A DNA stretch of 64,000 bases from Yersinia thracica (GTDB lineage: Bacteria; Pseudomonadota; Gammaproteobacteria; Enterobacterales; Enterobacteriaceae): the NCBI RefSeq assembly GCF_902170565.1, contig NZ_CABHXX010000132.1, positions 39,974 to 103,973 of the forward strand, read 5' to 3'. The translations under genes were made by a program, and so were the position numbers. This document shows, piece after piece, positions 1 to 7,789 of the stretch. The notes beneath the pieces were generated by a model that was not told where the DNA came from, searched no databases, and saw only the letters and a list, made by a program, of their open reading frames with translations. Position 1 is the stretch's first letter. Every line of letters starts with the position of its first letter.

Positions 1-202
1 TCAATCTGCCGCCATGCACGAAAGCCTCTGCGATAAGAGAGACCGCTTGGGCGATTTCGGGCAGTTTTTCCTCCACGGCGAAGGGCACTTTTTTATCCTC
101 ATGATTGATAACCTTGAGTATCTCCAGTGTTGATAGCGTATCAATTTGAGAACTGGCGGGGTTTCGGCTTTCCGTAACCATTGAGCTTAGATTAATCTTC
201 AT
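1..202 (-). CDS. murQ: N-acetylmuramic acid 6-phosphate etherase, N-terminal part (cut by window edge)
   Basis: The minus strand reads open from an ATG at 202 to the left edge, giving the first 67 residues. They begin [17 protein letters not shown] and continue with [17 protein letters not shown], matching the N-terminus of MurQ (E. coli: ITEGSNTAS, RVSTLEMCRIINDEDKTVP). MurQ is a cytosolic SIS-domain lyase that removes D-lactate from MurNAc-6-phosphate to give GlcNAc-6-phosphate, the key step in reuse of cell-wall MurNAc. The SIS domain lies outside the window. It is divergent from the MurR-like regulator, the arrangement also found in E. coli. A purine-rich AAGGAAG lies just upstream of the start on the minus strand. 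Confidence 0.9.
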   Translation of the reverse strand, partial: MKINLSSMVTESRNPASSQIDTLSTLEILKVINHEDKKVPFAVEEKLPEIAQAVSLIAEAFVHGGRL

Positions 203-259
203 GGGGACTTCCTTTTATTTAAATTATCGGCGATGTTAAGGAATTATTTATTTATTAAA

Positions 260-275
260 CGTGATGATTATCACG
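260..275. promoter_or_regulatory. candidate CRP site in the murQ-murR divergent region
   Basis: CGTGATGATTATCACG is a perfect palindrome that fits the CRP half-site layout TGTGA-N6-TCACA (here CGTGA-TGATTA-TCACG). It lies about 58 bp upstream of murQ and 155 bp upstream of the regulator gene. CRP control of murQP is known in E. coli, so the placement is sensible. This is a motif match only. Confidence 0.6.
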
Positions 276-429
276 GTAAAATCTATTCTAATTACTGGGG
301 TTATGAGGAATAAGTACAGATAAAATAGAACAAATAACTAAATTATCTTCATTACTTTTATGCAGTTACACCTGAGTCATAAAAGGTGCTTGCGCTGGAA
401 TAATCTATCGTCTTTAACGGGAACCTTTG

Positions 430-1290
430 ATGTCGATTTTAAATGAAATAACTTGGTTACTACCTGAATTGGCTGAAAATCAGCAAAAAATAGCGAAATA
501 TATTCTTGATAACCCGGAATCCATACTGAGTATATCCTCCTCCCAATTCGCAGAAAATGCAGGTGTCAGCCAATCAGCCATTGTGAAATTTAGTCAGAAA
601 ATTGGCATGAAAGGCTTTCCAGCACTAAAAATCGCCATCAGTGAAGAATTAAGCAAGAATAATTTATTTAAATCTTACCCACATAAAGCTCTGCACAACT
701 CTATTTCGTCAGAAGACTCACTGATGGTGATGGCGCAAAAGCTGGCACATGAGAAGACGGCATCGATTATGGAAACAACACGGAAAATTAATTTCTCCGT
801 TTTTCAGCAAGTAGTCTCGCTCATTAATGCAGCTCAGCGAGTACAGATAGTGGGTATTTGGGGATCTGGGCTGACAGCAAAAGATCTGAGCTATAAATTG
901 CAGAAAATAGGCATAATGACCCTGGTTGAAGCCGACCTCCATGTACAGATTGCCGCCGCACTCACTCTCACACCTAAAGATGTGCAAATTGTTCTTTCTT
1001 TTACTGGCAGAAGAAAAGACATGAAAATCGCAGCAACAGTCGCCAAAGCTCAGGGGGCAACTGTCATTGCCATTACTGGTAGTAAAGTATCTCCGTTGGC
1101 TAAAATTGCAGATTATGTCCTTGAAAGTATTTCAGATGAAAATGAATGGCGCAGCTCTTCAATTTCTTCCCGAACGGCCCAAAATACACTGACAGACCTC
1201 ATCTTCCTGGCATTGATGCAGCAACGAAAAGAAATGGCCAAACCCTTGATTCTGAATGCGAGCATGACAATAAATAATCTGGATGATTAA
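430..1290 (+). CDS. murR: RpiR/MurR-family transcriptional regulator
   Basis: A 286-residue protein with an N-terminal RpiR-type helix-turn-helix (about residues 1-77; the pattern SSSQFAENAGVSQSAIVKFSQKIGMKGFPALK is typical of the family, quoted here only by its position 35-65) and a C-terminal SIS sugar-phosphate domain (about 120-260, with IVGIWGSG and VLSFTGRRKD). MurR represses murQP in E. coli and responds to MurNAc-6-phosphate. The position next to divergent murQ supports the same role. The ATG at 430 is preceded by an in-frame TTG at 427; I chose the ATG. The symbol rests on context plus family, since RpiR regulators are diverse. Confidence 0.75.
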   Translation: MSILNEITWLLPELAENQQKIAKYILDNPESILSISSSQFAENAGVSQSAIVKFSQKIGMKGFPALKIAISEELSKNNLFKSYPHKALHNSISSEDSLMVMAQKLAHEKTASIMETTRKINFSVFQQVVSLINAAQRVQIVGIWGSGLTAKDLSYKLQKIGIMTLVEADLHVQIAAALTLTPKDVQIVLSFTGRRKDMKIAATVAKAQGATVIAITGSKVSPLAKIADYVLESISDENEWRSSSISSRTAQNTLTDLIFLALMQQRKEMAKPLILNASMTINNLDD

Positions 1291-1318
1291 TGTACCAGTC
1301 TCTCAATTCATAAAACGT

Positions 1319-1357
1319 AAGGAGAGAACTAAAGTAATATATTTTAATTCTCTCCTT
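1319..1357. repeat. inverted repeat after murR, weak terminator candidate
   Basis: AAGGAGAGAA and TTCTCTCCTT form a 10-bp perfect stem around a 19-nt AT-rich loop, 29 bp after the regulator stop codon. No long T-run follows, so termination is uncertain. The rest of the 356-bp gap to the next gene (1358-1646) is AT-rich and shows no gene; it presumably holds the promoter of the glucosaminidase-porin-NamZ operon. Confidence 0.45.
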
Positions 1358-1646
1358 ATCCAGTGTTATGGTTATTTTCCTATCTCGTCAGAAATATCCT
1401 ACGTACCCAATTGGCCATTTTATTATTATAAATAGAGTAATTTTGTAATAAATATTCCTGATGGTGAAAAATTATTCCTGACTTTATCGCCTTATATAGT
1501 GGTATTTCTGAAATGAACTGTAGGAAAATAAATGCTATTATTCTACTTGAGGTAAAAAGTCGAATCAATCAACTGTGATAATTGTCACTTTATTATGTGC
1601 GCTAAAAAGTAAAATCGCTCGGCAAACATAACTAATGGAGGAGTTA

Positions 1647-3518
1647 ATGAAAAAAACAATATGTGCGATTCTCTTATTTAGCACCTGTACCTATGCAGCG
1701 GTTATTCCAGACTCACAACTCAAAGAAATGTGGTTATCTCCTAAATTATCCACTGAAAAAATCATTGCTAAAATGAGCTTTGAAGAGAAATTAGGGCAAA
1801 TATTGATGGTTGATATTCGTTCTTGGAGTCATACTGATAACAGTGATAAAACTGCATTTATTGAAATTAATGATACTGTCAGTAATATGATTCGCGATTA
1901 TCATTTAGGTTCTATTATTCTTTTTCGTGAAAATTTGATTGATACGCCACAAACAGTAAAATTAATTAATAATCTTCAGAAAGCACGCAGTAATCTCCCT
2001 CTATTTATTAGCACCGATCAAGAAGGGGGTTATGTCACCCGTCTACAAGTCGGTACTGAAATGCCGGGTAATATGGCATTAGGCGCGACGGGATCATCCA
2101 AGTTTGCTCAGCAGGCTGGAAGTATACATGGTTATGAATTATCCAGCCTGGGTTTTAACTTTAACTTTGGTCCAGTAGTTGATGTTAATAATAACCAGAA
2201 TAACCCTGTTATTGGCGTACGTTCTTATTCAGATGACCCGGTTCTGGTGGGAGAATTAGCTCGTAGTTATATCAGTGGTATCCACAAATACAATGTACTC
2301 ACCTCACTCAAACATTTCCCAGGCCATGGCAATGTCACTTCGGATACGCATTTTGCCTTGCCGACTGTCAATATTGATAAAGCCGCCTGGCAGCAGGTCG
2401 AACTGAAACCCTTTGTCGAAGTCATGCCAGTGGCTGATGCCATTATGACTGCCCATGTCGTCGTGCCAGCCCTGGATAATTCAATGCTGACAAATATCAA
2501 GGGGGAAAAAGTGGGCACTCCAGCGACATTATCAAAGCCAATTCTAACTGATATATTACGCAATCAGCTCAAGTTTGGTGGCTTGATCCTAACAGATGCT
2601 ATGGATATGGGCGCGATTACCAGTAATTTTGACAGTCATTGGTCTATCAAGCAGGCCATTATGGCTGGCAATGATATTATCTTAATGCCAATGGAAATTA
2701 AGAGCAGCGCCAGTATTGAGAAACTCAATGCACTTTATGATTATTTAAAAACCGAAGCTGCAAAAGATCCTGAGCTTAATCAACGTATTGAGAATGCAGC
2801 ACTGCGGGTAATTTACACCAAACTGAATAAGCGTATTTCTTCGGAACCTCATGATGTTGCTATAGCAGAAAAGGTCGTCTCATCCAAAACTCATAAGGAC
2901 ATTGAGAATTTTATTTCTGAGCAGGCTATTACACTGATTAAGAATGATAATGTTCTGCCTTATCAGGTTAAGCCACAAAATAAGATAATGGTATTCTCTG
3001 ACGAGAAACCACGCAATAAACTCATTACTAAGCATCTTGATGATATTGCTAATGAATTTCAGGTTAATTTTTCCGTTAACAGTAAAGTCATTAAGTTGGA
3101 TAAAAACGATGTAACTGCTGAAGAAATAGCAAAGAAAATAAAAGATCAAAACTTTATTATTCTTGCGACTTACAATCTTAAACTTGATCCCATTAATGCG
3201 CAGCGGGTTATAGATGAAGCGAATAAAGCTAACATTCCTTTGGTCGTGATATCCAGCCGTAATCCTTACGATATTGCCTATTTGTCCAGAGTAAAGGCCA
3301 ATATTGCTATTTATGGTATCACTGGGTTCGATGTGACCAATAATGTACGAAACAGTTTGGAAACTAATATTCGCAGTGGACTAAGAACATTGTTTCAGGG
3401 ACCAAAAGGGAAATTAGATGTACTGGCCGAACCTCATGGTAAATTACCAGTAGATATCAAAACACCTGATAATAGCCAGATACTCTATCCACGTGGTTAT
3501 GGACTAACGACGTTATAA
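1647..3518 (+). CDS. secreted GH3 beta-N-acetylglucosaminidase (NagZ/YbbD type)
   Basis: A 623-residue GH3 enzyme. The motif KHFPGHG at residues 222-228 is followed by the Asp-Thr-His dyad (D233, H235), and the nucleophile motif LTDAMDM places Asp at 317. These positions nearly coincide with those of Bacillus subtilis NagZ. Like that protein, and unlike the cytosolic ~340-residue NagZ of E. coli, it has a signal peptide (MKKTICAILLFSTCTYA) and a C-terminal second domain (about 400-623). It should cleave GlcNAc from muropeptide or glycan ends outside the cytoplasm. I chose ATG 1647 over ATG 1635 because it starts the signal peptide and has GGAGG 5 nt upstream. It is the first gene of an apparent operon with the porin (18-bp gap) and NamZ. 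Confidence 0.85.
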   Translation: MKKTICAILLFSTCTYAAVIPDSQLKEMWLSPKLSTEKIIAKMSFEEKLGQILMVDIRSWSHTDNSDKTAFIEINDTVSNMIRDYHLGSIILFRENLIDTPQTVKLINNLQKARSNLPLFISTDQEGGYVTRLQVGTEMPGNMALGATGSSKFAQQAGSIHGYELSSLGFNFNFGPVVDVNNNQNNPVIGVRSYSDDPVLVGELARSYISGIHKYNVLTSLKHFPGHGNVTSDTHFALPTVNIDKAAWQQVELKPFVEVMPVADAIMTAHVVVPALDNSMLTNIKGEKVGTPATLSKPILTDILRNQLKFGGLILTDAMDMGAITSNFDSHWSIKQAIMAGNDIILMPMEIKSSASIEKLNALYDYLKTEAAKDPELNQRIENAALRVIYTKLNKRISSEPHDVAIAEKVVSSKTHKDIENFISEQAITLIKNDNVLPYQVKPQNKIMVFSDEKPRNKLITKHLDDIANEFQVNFSVNSKVIKLDKNDVTAEEIAKKIKDQNFIILATYNLKLDPINAQRVIDEANKANIPLVVISSRNPYDIAYLSRVKANIAIYGITGFDVTNNVRNSLETNIRSGLRTLFQGPKGKLDVLAEPHGKLPVDIKTPDNSQILYPRGYGLTTL

Positions 3519-3536
3519 AAATAGCGGAAGGTATAA

Positions 3537-4622
3537 ATGAATATCTTAAAAGGATTTGTGGTTTTCAGCGCCCTAACACTGTGTATACCTGCATTAGCCG
3601 ATGAATTTGAAACTGACTATGACCAAGAGATTCATAAATTAAATAAGCGAATACAACAAATAGAACTGGAAAAAAGAGAGGCCCAGGATAAATTAAAACA
3701 AAAAGCTTGGAACTTCGAAACTTATATAGGTGCAGAGCAAGAAATAGACAGTGATAAAAGTTGGAAATTTATTAAAGGTAGTATGGCAACCTCGCCTTAT
3801 GTCGGAGCCTATATTTATCAAAATGACTCATTGTGGTTATATGATGTGCAGTTTTTAAAAACATATCTAGATAATAATCCCGAGTATGATCGTACACGTT
3901 GGCAGGCAGGAGTAACCAGAACTTTTCCTTTCACCTATGATGGTAAGAGCGGTAATACAAAATTGCGTTTAGGTTATCGTAATGATAATTGGCATTATCC
4001 TTCAATAAATAATCCGGCATTAGCTGACCTTGAATACAAAGGGGATGTTCGTAAAGGTGAAGAGCGGCATGAAATTTGGATCCGTCCGCAGGCGTATTAT
4101 AAATATTCTGAGAATCTAAGTTTTAATGCCAGCTTCTCATTCCGCCTGATTGACCGTAAATTGGACTATGCTCGTGCCAAAGGAAAATATGGGGTATACA
4201 AACGAGATTGGAGCCAAATAAATGAGCATTTTGTCGGCGCAAATATCACCTTTAATCAGAAAAACTCACTCTGGTTAAACTATTTGTACATTGATGAGCA
4301 ATTGGTCAATACGCTTTATAACAAAGAGCATTTCTTATGGGGCATTTATCGTCATAAGTTTGATAATGGTCTTCTGTTTATGCCTTATACGCGTCTGGCT
4401 CTGGTTAAAGGTACACAGAGTTTCCGTGATTCGAATAATCATGAAACGGTGTATAAAGAAAAGAATCGTAGCCGCTATGGTTTACAGGTGCTTTATCCAG
4501 TGACGAAGCAAACATCAATATTTGCCGATACCTATTATCGTCCAGAGAAAACCTGGACGAATAGCAACAAAACCAGTAACAATTTTTGGTTTTGGGCTGT
4601 GGAGCTAAGACATAATTTCTGA
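3537..4622 (+). CDS. outer-membrane porin, OmpG-like, with N-terminal coiled coil
   Basis: A 361-residue protein with a signal peptide ending at PALA-D (about residue 21). A heptad-like charged stretch follows (residues 28-56, EIHKLNKRIQQIELEKREAQ), then alternating aromatic beta-strand sequence and a terminal Phe (ELRHNF), the outer-membrane beta-barrel insertion signal. The barrel resembles the OmpG-type monomeric porins by pattern and length; the N-terminal coiled coil recalls ScrY or chitoporin and could serve trimerisation or peptidoglycan contact. It sits between the glucosaminidase and NamZ, so it probably admits glycan fragments or muropeptide sugars. The OmpG assignment is from memory of the family and is less certain than the beta-barrel call. 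Confidence 0.7.
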   Translation: MNILKGFVVFSALTLCIPALADEFETDYDQEIHKLNKRIQQIELEKREAQDKLKQKAWNFETYIGAEQEIDSDKSWKFIKGSMATSPYVGAYIYQNDSLWLYDVQFLKTYLDNNPEYDRTRWQAGVTRTFPFTYDGKSGNTKLRLGYRNDNWHYPSINNPALADLEYKGDVRKGEERHEIWIRPQAYYKYSENLSFNASFSFRLIDRKLDYARAKGKYGVYKRDWSQINEHFVGANITFNQKNSLWLNYLYIDEQLVNTLYNKEHFLWGIYRHKFDNGLLFMPYTRLALVKGTQSFRDSNNHETVYKEKNRSRYGLQVLYPVTKQTSIFADTYYRPEKTWTNSNKTSNNFWFWAVELRHNF

Positions 4623-4673
4623 TATTGATAATATATATCAGAACATTAATTTATTCATTGTGAGAGACAAAGG

Positions 4674-6005
4674 ATGAGGTATTTCCTGAAAATATTACTA
4701 TGTCTATGTTCATTATTTATTATCAGCACTGGCTATGCTAGCGCTACCCAAGAAATTATTTTAGGTGTTGATCGGGAAAATATTTATGGGCCACTGTTAA
4801 AAAATAAACGAGTGGGTTTAATGGTCAATCAAAGCTCGATTAACAAGGAAGGGCGTCATACCATCGACAAATTGTTATCTGAGCAAGATAAATTCCATTT
4901 TACCGTAAAAAAGTTATTCTCCGTTGAGCACGGTATTCGTGGGAATGCAGATGCCGGATTAGGGGATGATAATCACATTGATAAACAGAGCGGCCTTCCC
5001 ATTATTTCTCTATATGGGAGGGATAAAGACGGGCGCGTGCGAGCACATCCTACTGAAGCGCAATTATCTGATGTTGATATCGTTATTTATGATTTACAGG
5101 ATGTAGGTATCCGCTATTTTACCTATACCATTTCTATGCATCATATGTTGGAAAGTCTGCAAAAGTATCATAAACAATTTATGGTATTTGACCGGCCGAA
5201 CCCGCTCGGAAATCATGTCTATGGGCCTATTCTTGAAGAAGAGAATATTTCTGGTATTGGCATGCATCCTATCCCGATGGTGCACGGGCTGACGTCTGGG
5301 GAGTTTGCCAGCATGATAATCAATGAGGGCTGGTTAACGCATTTCAATGATTCTAGTTGGCAGGCATTTGGTATTAAAGCTTATCAGTTTCCACCTGAGA
5401 ATTTGACTGTTATCACCATGGGAAATTATACACATGATTCACCATATTCATTGCCAGTAAGGCCCTCACCAAATTTACGCAGTGATCTGGCGATTCAGCT
5501 TTATCCCTCTTTGGGATTATTTGAAGCAACCAGTGTCAATATGGGACGCGGTTCCGCCCATCCCTTTGAGCAATTAGGTTTCCCATCCCGGCGGTTTTAT
5601 ATTAACACCTGTTATCACGTCGATATTAACCAGCAGAAAACCGGGTGGCCGCAAGCGGGTAAAGAAGTGTGCGGCGAAAAATTTGCTGCCGCCAATATAG
5701 CCGACTTTAAGCCGACAATACGTTACTTTGTTGAATGGTGGTTCAAATTTAAAGAAGCGGGTTATTCGATGGTTATTTCTCCACAGATGGAGGCTAATTA
5801 CCTGGATTATCAGGATGATTATTTTTTAATTCGCCCTCTTTGGCTAGCAAAATTAACGGGCACACGTCATCTGGTTAAGTTAATGGAAGAAGCCGGTGAG
5901 AAGAAATTGACTGTCGATGAGACTGTGAATTATCTGGAATCTCACTGGCAGCCCGACCTAGATAATTATCTGAAGTTACGCGAGAAATATAAAATATATC
6001 CTTAA
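4674..6005 (+). CDS. namZ: secreted exo-beta-N-acetylmuramidase (NamZ, GH171/DUF1343)
   Basis: A 443-residue protein with a signal peptide (MRYFLKILLCLCSLF..., cleavage near residue 24). The DUF1343 landmarks occur in order: GLMVNQSS (about 49-56), FSVEHGIRG, PIISLYG, DVDIVIYDLQDVGIRYFTY and FDRPNPLG. This family includes B. subtilis YbbC (NamZ), which releases MurNAc from the non-reducing ends of glycan fragments. It is the third gene after the NagZ-type enzyme and porin (51-bp gap to the porin), so the two exo-enzymes could strip GlcNAc and MurNAc alternately in the periplasm, feeding the MurQ route. RBS GAGAGACAAAGG precedes the ATG. A good intrinsic terminator follows. Confidence 0.85.
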   Translation: MRYFLKILLCLCSLFIISTGYASATQEIILGVDRENIYGPLLKNKRVGLMVNQSSINKEGRHTIDKLLSEQDKFHFTVKKLFSVEHGIRGNADAGLGDDNHIDKQSGLPIISLYGRDKDGRVRAHPTEAQLSDVDIVIYDLQDVGIRYFTYTISMHHMLESLQKYHKQFMVFDRPNPLGNHVYGPILEEENISGIGMHPIPMVHGLTSGEFASMIINEGWLTHFNDSSWQAFGIKAYQFPPENLTVITMGNYTHDSPYSLPVRPSPNLRSDLAIQLYPSLGLFEATSVNMGRGSAHPFEQLGFPSRRFYINTCYHVDINQQKTGWPQAGKEVCGEKFAAANIADFKPTIRYFVEWWFKFKEAGYSMVISPQMEANYLDYQDDYFLIRPLWLAKLTGTRHLVKLMEEAGEKKLTVDETVNYLESHWQPDLDNYLKLREKYKIYP

Positions 6006-6030
6006 ATCCTATCATTCTTCTTTGACGTTT

Positions 6031-6061
6031 GAGGTGCCAGTGAAAGCGGCGCCTCTTTTTT
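6031..6061 (+). terminator. intrinsic terminator after namZ
   Basis: GAGGTGCC and GGCGCCTC form an 8-bp stem (one G-U pair) with a 9-nt loop, followed by TTTTTT. It lies 26 bp after the namZ stop codon and closes the operon. Confidence 0.85.
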
Positions 6062-6097
6062 GTGACTATTATCTTGGGTAGCGTAATCGCTCATTCA

Positions 6098-6110
6098 AAT
6101 TTGGTGGCCC
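6098..6110. repeat. 13-bp copy of the tRNA-Ile 3' end (possible attachment-site remnant)
   Basis: AATTTGGTGGCCC occurs here and again at 7506-7518, where it covers the CCA end and acceptor stem of the tRNA gene plus adjacent bases. Direct copies of a tRNA 3' end flanking extra genes are the usual mark of integration at a tRNA. Only 13 bp match, and no integrase is present. Confidence 0.4.
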
Positions 6111-6200
6111 TGAGTGACACAGTTTAAACGAAGCCTGCGAAAGCAGTTTTTTCACCTCGATTAACCGATCACTAGAATACCCAGCGACATTTTAACTAGT

Positions 6201-6227
6201 AAAAAGGCCAGCTCGAGAGTTGGCTTA
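6201..6227 (-). terminator. minus-strand terminator-like hairpin, near copy of the tRNA terminator
   Basis: A five-A tract precedes the stem GCCAGCTC/GAGTTGGC, which on the minus strand reads as a hairpin followed by T residues. It closely resembles 7458-7486, but here no minus-strand gene lies upstream to be terminated. The rest of 6062-6363 contains no gene I can support. Confidence 0.5.
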
Positions 6228-6363
6228 ATATTCGTAGTACAGACTTTATACAGTAAAAATGATATAAATAGACCAACAGACAAAGGGAATATAAGCAGTA
6301 AAGAGACTATTTTCATATCAGTCTATTTTTGATAGAACTGCTTATAATAAAGGGAAGAGGGAT

Positions 6364-7056
6364 ATGTATAACTCAATAATCATTAGTAAAATGCAAGCCG
6401 ACAATATTTTTGCTCTACGGCTTGAGCAGGCATTGCAAGGAGTTAAAAAACAGGTTTTGGAGCAGGCGAAACTTTTAGATATGGGGATAACCCGACTGAG
6501 CTTTTACGCATCGTGTTTTACCTCAAATTATCAAGATGTATGCGCCAGTCAGAAGCAAGAAGACATTCGTTTCATGGAAGCTCTGGTCCAGTTGTTAAAG
6601 CATAATGATATCATTCGTGAAATGGTCGCTATCTATATAGACCAGTTTTTAAAAGGTGTTAAAGAAGAGCGCATTCCCAAAATCCAAAGATTGCTCAGTA
6701 AAATGGGGGCTGATATTGCTTCCACATCAATGAGTAATCAGGCATTCAGCAGCGCTATAACTTCATCAGTCTATTACAGCGTGAGTATGAAGATATCAAT
6801 AGACAACAAGCTGAATAAGATTTCTGCCATTGCAGTAACTGCTACGGGATTGTATGGGCATGTACAACAAGCTGCCAGTGCCGCCCAACGACTGAAAATG
6901 CGAAACATGCCTTATTATTTTGCGTTATATAGTCTGAAACTGGAAATGTTATATTTTCTTATAGAGCCTGTCATAAGCAGAAATGACCATGTTATTAGAC
7001 CATTAATGGCAACGGATAGCGAAGTAGCCTTAGCAATCATGAGAATGATTCGTTAA
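6364..7056 (+). CDS. unrecognised 230-residue protein
   Basis: I do not recognise this family. The ATG has a clear RBS (AAGAGGG, 3-9 nt upstream). Residues 1-120 look helical and charged with Lys/Gln/Glu-rich stretches. Around 120-175 lies a Ser/Ala/Gly-rich segment (SNQAFSSAITSSVYYSVS, later SAIAVTATGLYGHVQQAASA) that is weakly hydrophobic, as seen in membrane-interacting proteins. No signal peptide is visible at the N-terminus. Its stop codon TAA shares its last base with the ATG of the next small membrane-protein gene, so the two are probably translated together. Position beside a tRNA with flanking repeats suggests accessory DNA. An effector-immunity or membrane-stress pair is possible, but nothing in the sequence proves a function. 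Confidence 0.65.
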   Translation: MYNSIIISKMQADNIFALRLEQALQGVKKQVLEQAKLLDMGITRLSFYASCFTSNYQDVCASQKQEDIRFMEALVQLLKHNDIIREMVAIYIDQFLKGVKEERIPKIQRLLSKMGADIASTSMSNQAFSSAITSSVYYSVSMKISIDNKLNKISAIAVTATGLYGHVQQAASAAQRLKMRNMPYYFALYSLKLEMLYFLIEPVISRNDHVIRPLMATDSEVALAIMRMIR

Positions 7057-7238
7057 TGAAAAAGTTCTTCAAAGATTGGTTAGGAAGGCAGCTCCGATAT
7101 TTTTTTACTGCCTATGTGCCAGTTATTTTTATCATTATTTTTGGCATGCTGGCAGTGTCATACTGGCCCGATTATGCTTGGGGTTCTACAGTTATCTTCG
7201 CTATTGCCGTTCTGGCTGTGACGTTCTGGCTTGTATAG
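7056..7238 (+). CDS. small membrane protein, unrecognised (60 residues)
   Basis: MKKFFKDWLGRQLRYFF is a basic N-terminus followed by two hydrophobic segments (about residues 17-35, YVPVIFIIIFGMLAV, and 41-60, WGSTVIFAIAVLAVTFWLV), which would form a short hairpin in the inner membrane with positive residues inside. It overlaps the preceding gene by one base (TAATG), a sign of translational coupling. The size and topology would suit an immunity protein, holin-like protein or accessory subunit. I have no family match. Confidence 0.6.
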   Translation: MKKFFKDWLGRQLRYFFTAYVPVIFIIIFGMLAVSYWPDYAWGSTVIFAIAVLAVTFWLV

Positions 7239-7457
7239 TCAATAAATCATGTCAGGCAGGCCAGCGATACTCCAATGCCCCTTAGCATGATTATCCTGCT
7301 TTAGTCGCGTCAAAGCCCTCCTGTAGGTTTTAGCCTTGTGTATATTGATAACTTTCTAAATTCACCACGATTTCCGATTCTTCAACTTTTCACTTTAAAG
7401 CGTTCGACCATTGGCTACCTGCATCGCCATTCTATCGCCATTGCCATTTCAATCAAC

Positions 7458-7486
7458 AAAAAAGCCAACTCGAAAGTTGGCTTAAT
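7458..7486 (-). terminator. terminator of tRNA-Ile(CAU)
   Basis: On the minus strand a GCCAACT/AGTTGGC stem is followed by six or more T residues, 24 bp downstream of the tRNA 3' end. Between 7239 and 7457 I see no gene or other clear signal. Confidence 0.75.
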
Positions 7487-7509
7487 GTGCTGATTTTAAA
7501 GCTAGAATT

Positions 7510-7586
7510 TGGTGGCCCCTACTGGACTTGAACCAGTGACCAAGCGATTATGAGTCGCGTGCTCTAACCAACTGAGCTAAGGGGCC
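7510..7586 (-). tRNA. ileX: tRNA-Ile (CAU anticodon, reads AUA after lysidine modification)
   Basis: The minus strand gives a 77-nt cloverleaf: acceptor GGCCCCT pairing with AGGGGCC, D-arm TAGCTCAGTTGGTTAGAGCA, anticodon loop CTCATAA, T-loop TTCAAGT, and an encoded CCA end. The body is nearly the same as E. coli ileX, the tRNA-Ile2 whose CAU anticodon is modified to lysidine by TilS. Its place beside rpoD also matches the E. coli ileX neighbourhood. A Met tRNA is the alternative for a CAU anticodon, but the GGCCCCU acceptor favours Ile2. Confidence 0.92.
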
Positions 7587-7600
7587 AGACTTGGGCGCTG

Positions 7601-7630
7601 ATTATACGGTAGTTTTTATCCTGCGGTCTA
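7601..7630 (-). promoter_or_regulatory. promoter of tRNA-Ile(CAU)
   Basis: On the minus strand a perfect TATAAT (7601-7606) lies 14 bp upstream of the tRNA start. A TAGACC hexamer (7625-7630, 4 of 6 to TTGACA) sits 18 bp further upstream. Confidence 0.6.
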
Positions 7631-7735
7631 GAGCTGAAGAGTTAGATGGGTGTTTTCTGCGCAAATTTAAGGTTTTTTACGGACAGAGCAGAGAATGGTG
7701 CGCCGAAATGAGCTTGATAGTCTGAATTTTAAACT

Positions 7736-7764
7736 AAAAAAACCCCGGCATGCCGGGGTTTTTT
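7736..7764 (-). terminator. terminator of the rpsU-dnaG-rpoD operon
   Basis: CCCCGGCATGCCGGGG is a perfect 16-bp palindrome flanked by A and T runs on both sides, so it can work in either direction. It lies 25 bp after the rpoD stop codon. Confidence 0.9.
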
Positions 7765-7789
7765 GTGTGCTTGTCACTGCAACCGACGA

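Noticed and set aside
1380..1568. 62-residue minus-strand frame between murR and the glucosaminidase gene
   Set aside because: No RBS, AT-rich chance frame, no recognised features.
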